A DNA stretch of 37,809 bases from Prochlorococcus sp. AG-670-N10 (GTDB lineage Bacteria; Cyanobacteriota; Cyanobacteriia; PCC-6307; Cyanobiaceae). Of the stretch, positions 1 through 10,900 are shown piece by piece; within the stretch, counting starts at the first letter, position 1, and each line of letters starts with the position of its first letter. The translations under genes and the position numbers were made by a program. The notes under the pieces were generated by a model, which searched no databases, was not told the origin of the DNA, and saw only the letters and a list, made by a program, of their open reading frames with translations. The stretch is from positions 1 to 37,809 of the forward strand of contig QCSX01000014.1 of the NCBI GenBank assembly GCA_003209065.1. The letters run 5' to 3'.

Positions 1-1
1 C

Positions 2-580
2 AATAAAGGTTCTTATAGCGTTTCTGAATATAGGATCGAGACAAAAGCTGGTATAAAAATTGCTCAATATAATAATGGTGAAATTACTGTAAAAATGGGA
101 AAACCAATATTAGAAACTAAATCTATTCCAACAAAAATCGATACAAAAATCAATTCAATTCCTTCATGCCTCTTTAAAGAAACGAATTTTGAACAACAGG
201 GATATGCAGTGGGGATGGGAAATCCACATTTGATATTTTTTCTTGAAGATATCACTCAAATATCACTTTCACTATTAGGTCCAGTGTTTGAAAAACATAA
301 ATTATTTCCTGAAAAAACAAATGTTCATTTTTCCCAAATAATAAATAGAGATAACATTAACGTACTTGTATGGGAAAGAGGAGCAGGAGCAACATTAGCT
401 TGTGGAACAGGAGCTTGTGCTGTACATGTGGCAGCATACAAACTAGGTTTATGTAATTCAAAAACAGTAATAAATCTACCAGGAGGTAATCTAATAATTA
501 ATTGGTCTAGATCAGAAGATGAAATTTTGATGACTGGTAATGCAAAAAAAGTTTTTTCTGGAACATATATTCTAAAATAG
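2..580 (+). CDS. dapF: Diaminopimelate epimerase, C-terminal part (5' end outside window)
   Basis: The reading frame is open from the first bases of the window, so the gene starts upstream; about 192 C-terminal residues are visible. DapF interconverts LL- and meso-diaminopimelate in the cytoplasm, feeding lysine and peptidoglycan synthesis. The family signature ERGAGATLACGTGACA is present near the C-terminus and contains one of the two catalytic cysteines (in ACGTGA); the other lies outside the window. GNPHLIFF also matches the family. The stop TAG directly abuts the ATG of the cysteine desulfurase gene, suggesting cotranscription. Confidence 0.95.
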   Translation, partial: NKGSYSVSEYRIETKAGIKIAQYNNGEITVKMGKPILETKSIPTKIDTKINSIPSCLFKETNFEQQGYAVGMGNPHLIFFLEDITQISLSLLGPVFEKHKLFPEKTNVHFSQIINRDNINVLVWERGAGATLACGTGACAVHVAAYKLGLCNSKTVINLPGGNLIINWSRSEDEILMTGNAKKVFSGTYILK

Positions 581-1753
581 ATGGACAATAAGTATATTTA
601 TCTTGATAATGCATCTACAACTCCATTATCTAAGAATGTATTAAATATAATAAATTCTACATACAAAAACTATTGGAGTAATTCATCCTCAACTTATAAA
701 TATGGAATTAAATGTGCGACATACTTAGAGAAAATAAGACTTAAAATAGCAAAGATTTTAAATGCTAATACAGAAGATGTTGTTTTTACGTCAGGCTCTT
801 CAGAGTCGACATCATTAGTATTTAGTAATCTTAGTGATAAATATAAGTGTGGAAGAGTTGTTATCTCTAATATTGAACATCAAGCCACAATAATTTCAGC
901 AAATAAGCTAAAAAGAAAAGGGTGGGAAATCTATAAATGGCCAGTTAATAGAGATGGGATTATAAATATATCAAACATTAATGAAGTAATTAAAAATAAC
1001 ACAAATCTTGTTTCGCTAATTTGGGGTCAGAGTGAAGTAGGAACTTTACAACCTGTCCAATTAGTTGGAACTAAATGCAAGGAATTAGATATTCTATTTC
1101 ATATCGATGGGACACAGATATTAAGTAACGGTATTTTTAATTGGAAAGAACTTAACTGTGATCTTTTAAGTTTATCTGCACATAAATTTGGAGGTCCTAA
1201 AGGCATAGGATTGCTATTGACGAATTCAAAATCTAGATTGTTATTAAAAAATAATGATATTTCACTTTCTCAAGAATATTCAATAAGACAAGGGACAACT
1301 CCTTTGCCATTAATAGCTGGAATGTATCAGTCAATAAAAAATATTAAGGGAAGAATTAAATTCAATTCGTATAATGCCGAGTTCGAAAATAATAAAAAAG
1401 TACTGCTTAGAAAATATTTTATAAATAAAATAACTAATAATCCAAATATTAAAATTACAGGTAGTAGCACTGAAAGACTTCCAAATCACATATCATTTCT
1501 TTTATTTAATACGAAATTAGAACCAATAAAAGCTTATAAGGTTATTAACTATATGTCTGATAATAATGTTGCTATAAGTAGTGGTAGTGCATGTTCTAGC
1601 TCCTCAGGAAAACATAGTCTTACTCTTGAAAATATGGGATATGATAGTAATCAACTTTATTCAAACATTCGTGTTAGTTTAGGAACTATGAATAAGAAGT
1701 CTGATATAGATAGATTATTTAAACTAATTCAAATTTGTATAAAAAAATTCTAA
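581..1753 (+). CDS. Cysteine desulfurase (NifS/IscS-like, PLP-dependent class V aminotransferase)
   Basis: A 390-residue protein of the usual family length. Cysteine desulfurases release sulfur from cysteine as an enzyme persulfide for Fe-S clusters and thiolated tRNAs. The N-terminal YLDNASTTPLS motif, the PLP-binding HIDGTQ (about 174-179), the Schiff-base lysine K202 in SLSAHKFGGPKG and the active-site cysteine C338 in SSGSACSSSSG are all present, so it should be active. The long Ser-rich loop after the active Cys resembles the group I NifS/IscS type. It starts immediately after dapF, and its stop overlaps the next start as TAATG. Whether it is the main IscS-type enzyme or a specialised copy cannot be told from sequence. 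Confidence 0.92.
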   Translation: MDNKYIYLDNASTTPLSKNVLNIINSTYKNYWSNSSSTYKYGIKCATYLEKIRLKIAKILNANTEDVVFTSGSSESTSLVFSNLSDKYKCGRVVISNIEHQATIISANKLKRKGWEIYKWPVNRDGIINISNINEVIKNNTNLVSLIWGQSEVGTLQPVQLVGTKCKELDILFHIDGTQILSNGIFNWKELNCDLLSLSAHKFGGPKGIGLLLTNSKSRLLLKNNDISLSQEYSIRQGTTPLPLIAGMYQSIKNIKGRIKFNSYNAEFENNKKVLLRKYFINKITNNPNIKITGSSTERLPNHISFLLFNTKLEPIKAYKVINYMSDNNVAISSGSACSSSSGKHSLTLENMGYDSNQLYSNIRVSLGTMNKKSDIDRLFKLIQICIKKF

Positions 1754-2400
1754 TGAATACTATTTATGTGCTACCTAAGGATCTTAATGATGCCTTAAAA
1801 AATCTTGAAAATTCAATAATCTCTAGTTTAAAACTATCAAGTTTTCGATTTACTGTTGAATTTAATTTCGAGGGATTAAAATTTAATAAAATAGGTATAA
1901 CTATTTATAAGATTCTTGCAAATTATTATAATAATAAAAAAATAAAAAAAAATGTTTTTCTTACTTATTCTGATCCAGGAGCTGTAGCTTTGGCTCAGAG
2001 AGATTATCCAGATATTAAAGAAAATATTTTTACATTTAAAGGGTTTAATGAATCCATATATATTGATCAAGATGAATCAATCTTGATATCGATACTGCCT
2101 CAACCTTACGATTTTGATACATTCGAACCTATGTGTGATAACTTTAAGGGTTTGCATTATTCGTTAAATCCAAAATTTGAAGATGCAAATATTGGGATAG
2201 GAAGTGTAATAAGAGAAAGAAGAAAAAACTTTGTAAAAACTTGGTATAACGTTTATTTTCTTCAACCAATTGATAATGGTGCATTAATGCATTCTTATCC
2301 AAATAATTGGTTACTTTTTAAAGAAATTAATAAAAAATATTTATTTAAAAAAGAATTTGATGAGAGACCTGATAATGAAACTATTTTTGTAAATTTATAG
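1753..2400 (+). CDS. DUF1995 family protein (LPA3-like)
   Basis: A 215-residue protein when started at the ATG at 1753, which overlaps the upstream stop as TAATG; an ATG six codons earlier (1735) lies inside the upstream gene and is less likely. DUF1995 occurs in cyanobacteria and plastids; the plant relative LPA3 has been linked to photosystem II accumulation, but the biochemical activity is unknown. Supporting segments are SSLKLSSFRFTVEFNFEG near the N-terminus, FLTYSDPGAVALAQRD in the middle and GALMHSYPNNWLLF near the end. No signal peptide or membrane helix is visible. The family call is from memory of the pattern. Confidence 0.7.
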   Translation: MNTIYVLPKDLNDALKNLENSIISSLKLSSFRFTVEFNFEGLKFNKIGITIYKILANYYNNKKIKKNVFLTYSDPGAVALAQRDYPDIKENIFTFKGFNESIYIDQDESILISILPQPYDFDTFEPMCDNFKGLHYSLNPKFEDANIGIGSVIRERRKNFVKTWYNVYFLQPIDNGALMHSYPNNWLLFKEINKKYLFKKEFDERPDNETIFVNL

Positions 2401-2402
2401 TT

Positions 2403-3632
2403 TTGATAGTTTTTAGAAAAATTTATTTTTATATTATTTTAATTTTTGCCTTATTAAGTTTTCCTCTTTTAATTTGGAATTTATTAAATACTCAAAAAAG
2501 TAAATTATTAAATAACATATATTTTAATTCTGCAGGAATAATTAGGAATAACAAAAAGTGCATAAAGTATGATGAATTATTATTTAAATCGCTTGATAAG
2601 ACTTTTAGCGTATCCATTATTAATGAGAATGGTGTTCTTATAAGTTCATATAATGATGATATATTAAGAATACCAGCTTCAAATTTAAAGTTATTTAGTA
2701 CTGCATATGTATTAAATAAATTCAAATCCTCAAAAAGTTTTAAAACGTCAATATTTAGAAAGGGTAAAGATAAATATTATTTAGTAGGTCAAGGGGATCC
2801 AGATCTTAACTATTCTGATATTTATAAATTACTATCTAATATCACTAATAATAATAAAATTAATCTGAATATCTTAGAAATAAATTCTAAATATTATTGG
2901 CCAAAAGGTTGGACAAATGTAGATAAGCAATACGATTATGGAGCTCCTATTACAACCTTGGCATTAAATAGTAATGTGAGTAATTATGAAAATATTGAAT
3001 ACTTAAAAAAGACTATAGAAAAATATATTTTTAAAAAATTTCCTTATTCCACAATAAATATCAATATTGCAGATAATTCTAAAAAATATTATTTGAATTC
3101 ATCAATTAAATTGGAATCAATTTCTTCTAATCCATTATTGTCCTTAATAACATTAGCTAATTCTGAAAGCCATAACTTCACTGCAGAATCACTTTTTAAA
3201 AATGCTTCAAATTCTTGGAATGAGAATGATTATATTAAATTAAAATATTGGTTGAATAATAGAGGATTAAAAGTTGATCATTCAACTATTTCAGATGCAA
3301 GTGGTCTTTCCAGAAACAATAGAGTAACAACCAAATTAATATCAGAATTTTTGAATAAGATGAAATATTCAAAAAACTTTAGTACTTTTCAGTCTTCACT
3401 ATCTATTATTGGGGTAAGAGGAACATTGGCTAAAAGATTCACAAACTCAGAATTAAAAGGTAAGTTTTTTGGGAAAACAGGTACTTTATCAAATGTATTT
3501 GCGTTATCAGGATATCTATACAAAGATAAGAAACCTCTAGTTATAAGTATTATTCAAAATTCAGAAAATATAGACAGGGATAAGACATTTAACCTGCTAA
3601 AAAACATATATAAATTAGAAGGATGTATTTAA
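2403..3632 (+). CDS. dacB: D-alanyl-D-alanine carboxypeptidase/endopeptidase, PBP4 (DacB) type
   Basis: A 409-residue penicillin-binding protein with all three active-site motifs: SxxK as S93-N-L-K96 (PASNLK), SxN as S303-R-N305 after DASGL, and KTG at 358-360. Residues about 6-27 form a hydrophobic N-terminal segment, a signal peptide or anchor that places the enzyme in the periplasm. There it trims D-Ala from peptidoglycan peptides or cleaves crosslinks. It is somewhat shorter than enterobacterial PBP4 (about 480), with a compact insertion domain between SxxK and SxN. The start appears to be TTG, 3 bases after the previous stop. Its 3' end overlaps the convergent coaD by 4 bases. Confidence 0.85.
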   Translation: MIVFRKIYFYIILIFALLSFPLLIWNLLNTQKSKLLNNIYFNSAGIIRNNKKCIKYDELLFKSLDKTFSVSIINENGVLISSYNDDILRIPASNLKLFSTAYVLNKFKSSKSFKTSIFRKGKDKYYLVGQGDPDLNYSDIYKLLSNITNNNKINLNILEINSKYYWPKGWTNVDKQYDYGAPITTLALNSNVSNYENIEYLKKTIEKYIFKKFPYSTININIADNSKKYYLNSSIKLESISSNPLLSLITLANSESHNFTAESLFKNASNSWNENDYIKLKYWLNNRGLKVDHSTISDASGLSRNNRVTTKLISEFLNKMKYSKNFSTFQSSLSIIGVRGTLAKRFTNSELKGKFFGKTGTLSNVFALSGYLYKDKKPLVISIIQNSENIDRDKTFNLLKNIYKLEGCI

Positions 3633-4108
3633 TCTTTTTTATAATATTTCTTTAGATCTCTTTCTACGGAATCAGGCACCATATGGTTTATTTCACCTCC
3701 AAATTTAGCAACCTCTTTAACCAAGGAACTACTTAAAAAACTAAAGTTTGTATTAGTAGAAAGAAAAATTGTTTCTATTTCAGTATTAAGAGATTTATTT
3801 GTATGTGCGATTTGAAGTTCATATTCAAAATCACTCATGGCTCTTAATCCTCTTAATATCAGATTCGCGTTAACGTCTTTTGCGCAATCTACTGTGAGAC
3901 CTTCGTAGGAAATAACACTAATATTTGATAGATGAGATACAGCATTCTTTATTTGTACTATTCGTTTACTAATATCAAAGGTTGGGTTTTTACTAGTATT
4001 TTCTAAAACAGCAACAACTACATTTCCAAATAATTTTTCAGCTCTTTGTATTAAATCTAGATGTCCATTTGTTAAAGGATCAAATGTACCTGGGTAAAGT
4101 ATTTTCAT
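3629..4108 (-). CDS. coaD: Phosphopantetheine adenylyltransferase
   Basis: A 159-residue protein of standard CoaD length. It transfers AMP from ATP to 4'-phosphopantetheine to give dephospho-CoA, the penultimate step of coenzyme A synthesis. The nucleotidyltransferase motif TxGH is present as T13-N-G-H16 in [31 protein letters not shown] and the C-terminal [12 protein letters not shown] segment that binds ATP phosphates are also clear. It is the only gene here read leftwards between dacB and the flavin-reductase-like gene. The start ATG at 4106-4108 fits the family N-terminus exactly. Confidence 0.95.
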   Translation of the reverse strand: MKILYPGTFDPLTNGHLDLIQRAEKLFGNVVVAVLENTSKNPTFDISKRIVQIKNAVSHLSNISVISYEGLTVDCAKDVNANLILRGLRAMSDFEYELQIAHTNKSLNTEIETIFLSTNTNFSFLSSSLVKEVAKFGGEINHMVPDSVERDLKKYYKKD

Positions 4109-4167
4109 AATTTAATTATGATTAGAAAGTATATTTGGTTAAAATACGATTATTAGTTAAATCAATT

Positions 4168-4656
4168 ATGACATTAAATCTTGAAGCAAAAAAAATCTTA
4201 TTAAGAAAAATTCCACATGGATTGTTTATTTGCGGAGTGAAAGATGATGAGACAAATGAAGTAAATGGCTTTACTGCTAGTTGGGTTACACAAGGTTCCT
4301 TTAACCCTCCCCTAGTTGTTATGGCAGTAAGAGCTGAAGGATCCAGTCATGAAATAATAAAAAATACTGGAAAGTTTTCTTTAAATGTTCTGAAAAGTGA
4401 TCAAAAGGATTTAGCAGCAGTCTTTTTTAAACCACAAAAAGCACTTGGAGGAAGATTTGAATCTGTAGAATTTAATATCGGAGAATTTGGTTTACCAATA
4501 TTAGTTGATAGTGTTGGTGGTGTTGAATGTAAGGTTGTAGGAAATGTTATGTATGGTGATCATACAGTTTTTGTTGGGGAGGTTTTATCTGCTTATTTAA
4601 ATAATGATGTTGATTCGTTAAATTTAAATACTACGGGATGGAACTACGGAGGTTAG
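4168..4656 (+). CDS. Flavin reductase-like domain (FMN-binding) protein
   Basis: A 162-residue protein of the flavin reductase-like FMN-binding fold (DIM6/NTAB group). GFTASWVTQGSFNPPLVVMAV is the typical flavin-binding segment, followed by FSLNVL and a late GDHTVFVGEV stretch. I choose the ATG at 4168; a TTG-initiated extension of 11 residues upstream (from 4135) lacks family character. In cyanobacteria such domains also sit at the C-terminus of flavodiiron proteins, but this is a stand-alone version, so its electron partner is unknown. It is followed after 9 bases by uvrC. Confidence 0.8.
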   Translation: MTLNLEAKKILLRKIPHGLFICGVKDDETNEVNGFTASWVTQGSFNPPLVVMAVRAEGSSHEIIKNTGKFSLNVLKSDQKDLAAVFFKPQKALGGRFESVEFNIGEFGLPILVDSVGGVECKVVGNVMYGDHTVFVGEVLSAYLNNDVDSLNLNTTGWNYGG

Positions 4657-4665
4657 AAATAATAG

Positions 4666-6636
4666 ATGAATAATCCTTCAACAAAGGTTTCTACTAAAGT
4701 ATTTGATAAAAAATATAATCTCAAAATTGAATATAAACTTATTAAAAATAAGGAGTTATTAAAATCAAGATTATCTGAAATACCAAAGTCTTCTGGTTGT
4801 TATCTTTTTAAGGATATTGATAATAACTTACTTTATATAGGCAAATCTAAAACACTAAGAAATAGGGTAAGTAGTTACTTTAATAATTATGCTGAACTGT
4901 CACCCAGATTAAGTCTAATGGTTAGACAAATAACTGAAATTGAAATTATAGTTACAGATAGCGAGTATGAAGCTTTAAATTTAGAATCAAATTTAATTAA
5001 AGCTAATAAACCTTATTTTAATATTTTATTAAAAGATGATAAAAAATATCCATATCTTTGCATTACATGGAGCGAACAATATCCAAGAATTTTCATAACA
5101 AGAAAAAGGAGAAATAGAAATAATTTTGATAGATATTATGGACCTTATGTTGATGTTGGATTATTAAGAAAAACATTATTCATCATTAAAAAAATTTTTC
5201 CGTTAAGACAAAGACCTCGTCCTGTTTATAAAGATAGAACTTGCTTAAATTATTCAATTGGGAGATGTCCAGGTGTTTGTCAAGAAATAATATCCTCAGA
5301 AGATTATAAAAAAACTATGAAGCAAGTATCTATGATTTTTCAAGGAAGGAACGATGATCTGGAGGTTTTTCTAGAACAAAAAATGAATCAATATTCCAAT
5401 GATTTAGAATTTGAAAATGCTGCTAAAATAAGAGATCAAATTTTAGGTTTAAAATTATTAACCGAATCTCAAAAAATTTCTATACCAGATTCATCAATTA
5501 ATAGAGATATTTTTGGCATCGTTTCTGAAAATAACATCTCTAGTATTCAAATTTTTCAAATGAGGTCTGGTAAATTAATAGGAAGGATTGGATATTCTCA
5601 AAAAATTGATAATATTGATGAGAAAGAGATACTACAAAGAGTATTAGAAGAGCACTACATTAATGTTGAAGGAGTTGAAATACCATCAGAAATTTTATTG
5701 CAATTTAATCTTCCAAAACATAACACAATTGAAGAATGGTTAAGTGAATTAAGGCAGAAAAAAGTTAAGTTAATTATCCCAAAAAGAAATAAAAAGTTTG
5801 AAACCGTTGAAATGGTTTTAAAAAATGCAAAATTAGAATTAGAGAGGATATTAAATGGAATTCAAGATAATGAATCTGCAATAGAAGACTTGACTCAAAT
5901 ACTTGAATTAACTAACCAGCCGAGAAGAATTGAAGGATATGATATTAGTCATATACAAGGAACAGATCCTGTAGCATCACAAGTAGTCTTTATAGATGGT
6001 ATTCCATCCAAACAAAATTATAGAAAATATAAGATTAAAGATCCTAATATATTTATTGGTCACAGTGATGATTTTGCCTCAATTTATGAGGTTATATATA
6101 GAAGATTTAAAAAATGGTCAAAATTTAAAATTGATGGCGGAGACATTAGTTCGTTACAAGATAAGAAAAAAAGTGCATTAGAAAATGATCTTCTAACAGA
6201 TTGGCCAGATTTGATTATGATTGATGGCGGGAAAGGACAATTAAATGCAGCATTGAAGGCCTTAACACAATTAGATCTTCATGAAGAAGTTAGTATATGT
6301 TCTTTAGCAAAAAAAAATGAAGAGATATTCATCCCAGGGTTCTCAAAATCTCTTGATACTAATCAAAACCAAAAAGGAGTTCTATTACTTCGAAGAGTAA
6401 GAGATGAAGCACATAGATTTGCATTATCATTTCATAGAAATAAAAGATCTACTCGAATGAATAGATCTCAATTATCCCAAATACCAGGTTTAGGACCTTC
6501 ACGTATTAAAGATTTGCTTGAGCATTTTAATTCAATTGATGCAATTAGAATTGCAAGCAGAGAGGAACTTTCAAAAGTTAAAGGTCTTGGTATACATTCA
6601 GCAAATGATATTTATAATTACTTTAATGAGTTATAA
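4666..6636 (+). CDS. uvrC: UvrABC excision nuclease subunit C
   Basis: A 656-residue UvrC, the dual-incision nuclease of nucleotide excision repair. The N-terminal GIY-YIG domain (about 40-120) shows SSGCYLF...LYIGKS; the first motif is GCY rather than the common GVY. A Cys pair region (CLNYSIGRCPGVC) follows, then a UVR motif for UvrB contact (LEFENAAKIRDQI). The RNase H-like C-terminal nuclease domain has EGYDISHIQGTDPVAS and LIMIDGGKGQLNAAL. Tandem helix-hairpin-helix motifs close the protein (IPGLGPSRIKDLLEHF and VKGLGIHSANDI). The ATG at 4666 is close behind the preceding gene. Confidence 0.96.
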   Translation: MNNPSTKVSTKVFDKKYNLKIEYKLIKNKELLKSRLSEIPKSSGCYLFKDIDNNLLYIGKSKTLRNRVSSYFNNYAELSPRLSLMVRQITEIEIIVTDSEYEALNLESNLIKANKPYFNILLKDDKKYPYLCITWSEQYPRIFITRKRRNRNNFDRYYGPYVDVGLLRKTLFIIKKIFPLRQRPRPVYKDRTCLNYSIGRCPGVCQEIISSEDYKKTMKQVSMIFQGRNDDLEVFLEQKMNQYSNDLEFENAAKIRDQILGLKLLTESQKISIPDSSINRDIFGIVSENNISSIQIFQMRSGKLIGRIGYSQKIDNIDEKEILQRVLEEHYINVEGVEIPSEILLQFNLPKHNTIEEWLSELRQKKVKLIIPKRNKKFETVEMVLKNAKLELERILNGIQDNESAIEDLTQILELTNQPRRIEGYDISHIQGTDPVASQVVFIDGIPSKQNYRKYKIKDPNIFIGHSDDFASIYEVIYRRFKKWSKFKIDGGDISSLQDKKKSALENDLLTDWPDLIMIDGGKGQLNAALKALTQLDLHEEVSICSLAKKNEEIFIPGFSKSLDTNQNQKGVLLLRRVRDEAHRFALSFHRNKRSTRMNRSQLSQIPGLGPSRIKDLLEHFNSIDAIRIASREELSKVKGLGIHSANDIYNYFNEL

Positions 6637-6691
6637 ATATTGATTAATTTTTATAAATTTAAAATTATTCACTATTAAATAAGTATTTATA

Positions 6692-7291
6692 TTGGTAATA
6701 GTTTATGAATTATATTTTATTAATTTGTCATCAGAAGCATATTTATGGTTTAAGTCTCTTCACATCATTGGTGTAATTGTATGGTTTTCTGGTCTTTTTT
6801 ATTTAGTTAGGCTTTTTATATATCATGAAGAGTCAAGAACCATGCAAGATGATCTGAAGATTGCGTTTAATGATCAATATTCCTTAATGGAAAAAAGGCT
6901 TGCCAATATTATTACTACTCCAGGAATGATACTGGCTTTAAGTATGGCTATCTGTTTAGTAATTATGCAACCTGGATGGTTAAGTGAAAAATGGCTTCAG
7001 ATAAAAATTTCTTTTGTTTTGGGCTTAGTCATATATCATTTTTATTGTTATAAAATAATGAACTCTTTACAGAATGGTACTTCAAAAATATCTGCAAAAA
7101 ACCTTAGATTATTAAATGAACTTCCTACGTTATTATTATTTATAATTGTACTATTAGTTATTTTTAAAAATAATTTCCCTACAAGTATTGTGACATGGAG
7201 TGTATTTGGACTAGTAATATTTATGCTTGTATCTATTCAGTTATATGCAAAAATCAGGAGAAAAAATGAAGAATCTCTAAAGAATGGATAG
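6692..7291 (+). CDS. hemJ: HemJ-type protoporphyrinogen IX oxidase (UPF0093)
   Basis: A membrane protein of about 199 residues with four or so hydrophobic helices. HemJ carries out the protoporphyrinogen to protoporphyrin step of heme and chlorophyll synthesis in most cyanobacteria lacking HemG/HemY. The hallmark block SLHIIGVIVWFSGLFYLVR (around residues 22-40), with the conserved histidine H24, is clear; KRLANIITTPGM also matches. The start is uncertain: TTG at 6692 is the earliest reasonable codon and no in-frame ATG lies near, while the ATG at 6705 is in another frame. Its end overlaps the PHP gene by 8 bases. Confidence 0.87.
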   Translation: MVIVYELYFINLSSEAYLWFKSLHIIGVIVWFSGLFYLVRLFIYHEESRTMQDDLKIAFNDQYSLMEKRLANIITTPGMILALSMAICLVIMQPGWLSEKWLQIKISFVLGLVIYHFYCYKIMNSLQNGTSKISAKNLRLLNELPTLLLFIIVLLVIFKNNFPTSIVTWSVFGLVIFMLVSIQLYAKIRRKNEESLKNG

Positions 7292-7931
7292 GCAAGATTT
7301 AATAAAAATAACAACAAATATAAATAAGGAAAGCTGTCCAGGCTTAGTAAATTTTCATTGTCATACGAAATTTAGTGATGGGAGCTTTGATCCTGAACAA
7401 TTATTAGATCAAGCTTTTATAAATAAAATAAAATTTATATCTATAACAGATCATCACACTGTTAAAGCTCATGATTTCATTGAACGTAATAATATACTTG
7501 ATAAATATCCAACTGATTCTTTTAAACTAATTTCTGGAATTGAAATAAATTGTTTACTTCTAGGATGCTTAGTTCATGTTATTGGATTAGGAATTAATAT
7601 AAAAAGCACTCATCTAACACCTTATGTTCAAGGCGAGTCCCCAATTGGGAATGATTTACACATCAAATCAGTAACCAAGGCAATCAGATTAGCTGGAGGT
7701 TTATCTTTTCTTGCACATCCAGCGAGGTACAGAATTCCCTTTTTTAAACTAATCCCTGAAGCTAATAAGCAAGGAGTTGACGGAATTGAAGTTTGGTACG
7801 ATTATGATTTGAAAGAAAGATGGCAAGCAAGTAATTTTGTATGTTCAGAGATAAATAAAATAACCGAAAGCCTTAATATGCTTAAAACCTGCGGAACAGA
7901 TAGTCATGGATATTCATTATTGAGCCGATAA
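7284..7931 (+). CDS. PHP domain metal-dependent phosphoesterase
   Basis: A 215-residue PHP-family hydrolase. Metal ligands are visible as H25-C-H27 with S31-D32 in FHCHTKFSDGS, D56-H57-H58 in SITDHHTV, a middle glutamate in GIEIN, the LAHPARY motif and the terminal GTDSHG. The family (TrpH/YciV-like) includes 3',5'-nucleotide phosphatases and oligoribonucleases, so a nucleotide substrate is plausible but not shown. It overlaps hemJ by 8 bases and is probably cotranscribed with it. It converges on cobN with a one-base gap. Confidence 0.85.
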   Translation: MDRQDLIKITTNINKESCPGLVNFHCHTKFSDGSFDPEQLLDQAFINKIKFISITDHHTVKAHDFIERNNILDKYPTDSFKLISGIEINCLLLGCLVHVIGLGINIKSTHLTPYVQGESPIGNDLHIKSVTKAIRLAGGLSFLAHPARYRIPFFKLIPEANKQGVDGIEVWYDYDLKERWQASNFVCSEINKITESLNMLKTCGTDSHGYSLLSR

Positions 7932-7932
7932 A

Positions 7933-10900
7933 CTAGTATTCGTTTTTCTCAATTTTGGCATCAGCCATATTAACAATCTTTTTTAAATTTTCTAATATTT
8001 CTGGAGTATGGTCATTCCACATCTCTCTATTAATAATCTCAAGAAATCTTTGTGATAAATCTCGTAAGGCCCATGGATTATTCTCGATAAAAAACTTTTT
8101 AAGGTTCTCATCACATATCCAAGAATTATATATTTGGGTATAACACCAATCAGATACTATTTTCGTTGTGGCATCATAAGCATATAAATAATCGAGCGTT
8201 GCAGAAAACTCAAAGGCACCTTTATATCCGTTTTCCTTCATTCCATCTATCCATTTTGGATTAAGCACTCTTGTCCTAACAACCTTATTTATTTCATAGC
8301 TTAATTTATTTATTTTAGATAAACGATATTTTGATAAATCACCATGATATATTTCGGGAAATTTGCCTTGTAGTTTATTTATTGCTGATGATATTCCTCC
8401 TTGAAATTGATAATAATCATCAGAATCTAAAATATCATGTTCTCTGTTATCTTGATTATGAATAACTACTTGAATATTTTTAAGCGCATTTTCTAATTCT
8501 TTTTTATTTTCGATAGGTTCATTTCCATCAGAATATATCCACTTACTCCAGTTTAAATAAGAATCAGCAAAATCATTTATATTTTCCCAACTAGAATTAG
8601 ATATAAGTTCTTGTAATCCAGCTCCATATGATCCAGGTGCAGAACCAAAAATTCGATTTAAAGAATCTCCGTTTTTATAAGATGCTGAAATTGGATTTAA
8701 TTTTTTATCTTCGTCAAGTTTAGAAACTAATTTTATAGCTTTGTAAACTAAAGATATTAATTGAGGAAATGCATCCCTAAACATACCCGAAATTCTTAAA
8801 GTAACATCAACTCTTGGTCTATTAAGAATACTTAAAGGAATTATTTCTATATCAATGACTCTTCTAGAAGGACCATCCCAAATTGGTTTTACGCCTAGTA
8901 AATACAATATTTGACAAACATCCTCCCCTCCGTTTCTCATAGTAGATGTAGCCCATACAGAAATAGCTAATTTTTTAAGGTCTTGACCATGATCCTGTTT
9001 ATATAAATCAATTATTTGAGAAGCTGATTCACATCCAACAATCCATGCCGATTCTGTTGGTAAGCCTCTGGAGTCAACCGAAAAAAAATTTTTACCTGTA
9101 GGAAGAACTTCAGTTTTACCACGTGTTGGGGCTCCTGATGGTCCGCTACTTACATATATACCATTTAAAGCATTTATAAATGAAGCCTTCTCATTTATGG
9201 TCGATTTAATAATAGGTTCTAATATTTCTTTATGAATTAGATTAAAATAATCTTTATGTTTTTTATCTACATTAAATAATAATAATATATTTTTATTTTC
9301 TAATATTTTTAATTCATTTAGAGTTATTTGGTCTTTGTAAAAGAAATGATAAATTAAATATTTTGCTTGATTTTCTATAAATTCTAATGCTCTTCTAAAG
9401 TTATTGATATTATCTTTTGAATAATTACTAATAATTTCTTTATCGTTATCACTAAGAACTTGATCATAGTTATTAGTCCATGGATCTAAATCTAAATTAA
9501 GATTTGAAGCGATGTATTGGATTAACCCACTACGTTTTGCAGTTGGAACTCTAGCAATACTTATGATTAAATTAATTTCATTTATAAATTTTTGTCTACT
9601 TCCAAAAATGTGAAGACCAGTTCTTATTTGTGATTCTTTTAGTTCACATAGATATGAGTCAATTTTTTCAATTTTATTTGATTCGTCAAAAAATATAATG
9701 TCTTTAAAATCGTTTTTTATAATTTCTAATATAGATTTTTCAATAATGTTTATTCGCTTAGAATTTAATAACTTAGCCTCATAGTATTCGTCTAAACATT
9801 GTTCTAAAGTCGATAGTTTTCCATACAAATCAGATCTATCTAAAGGAGGTGTTAGATGATCAATTATTGTCGCATGAGTTCGCCTTTTTGCTTGTGATCC
9901 TTCTCCTGGGTCATTAACAATAAATGGATATATATTTGGAATTGGTGGACAAATAATACTCGGGAAGCATTCATCACTAAGTCCTATAGATTTTCCTGGT
10001 AACCATTCAATAGTGCCATGTTTACCTATATGACAAATAGCATTCGAATCAAATTTACTTTCAATCCAATAATATTGGGCTAGATATCTATGGGGTGGTG
10101 GTAGATCTGGAGAATGTATATCTTTATTAGATTCAATATCGTAACCTCTTTGAGGTTGAATTAGTAAACATATTTTTCCAAAGAAAAGACCATTAATCGA
10201 AAAACCTTGGTTTTCTAAATCTTGAGACTTAGATGGAACACCCCATCTATCAACGATAAGATTTTTAGGTTTAAGGGATAGTTTGTTCCAAAATTCTAAG
10301 TATTCATTTAATGATAAAAAATCAAGAGGTTTATTATTTTGAGATTCAATATCATTTGTTCTAGTTTTTATAAGTAACGAAATTAGTTCTGATGAATTTT
10401 TAGGTAATTCTCTAGAACCAAGATCATAACCTTCATCTTTTAACCAATAAAGAATATTAAGGACAGACTGCGGAGTATTTAAACCGACTCCATTTCCAAT
10501 TCTTCCATTTTTTACAGGATAATTTGCAATTACTAATGATATCTTTTTATCAAAATTATTTAAATTATTTAGTCTTAGATAATTACTTGTAAGTTTTGTT
10601 ATCCATTTAATATTTCCAAAATCAACTTTGTAACTTGTAATTTTGCTACATAAGGTTTTATTTACAGAAATAACCTCTTTAAAAGCACAAGGTTTTGTTG
10701 TAATTCGTCCATCAAATTCTGGAATAATTATTTGCATTAATAAATCTGTTGGATTCATTCCAGTTGATGAGTCCAACCAATTATTTCTGGATTTATTAGA
10801 AGAGAGTATTTGAAGGATTGGAAGATTAAGTGATTTAAAAATATTTAAATTATTATCTATATTTTCACTAGAACTATTAAGCGAGGAAGAAAAAGAGGTA

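Noticed and set aside
6692-6720. Possible frameshift at the start of hemJ, since the nearby ATG at 6705 is out of frame
   Set aside because: The out-of-frame ATG gives no HemJ-like sequence, while the TTG frame reads smoothly into the family motif; an alternative start is simpler.
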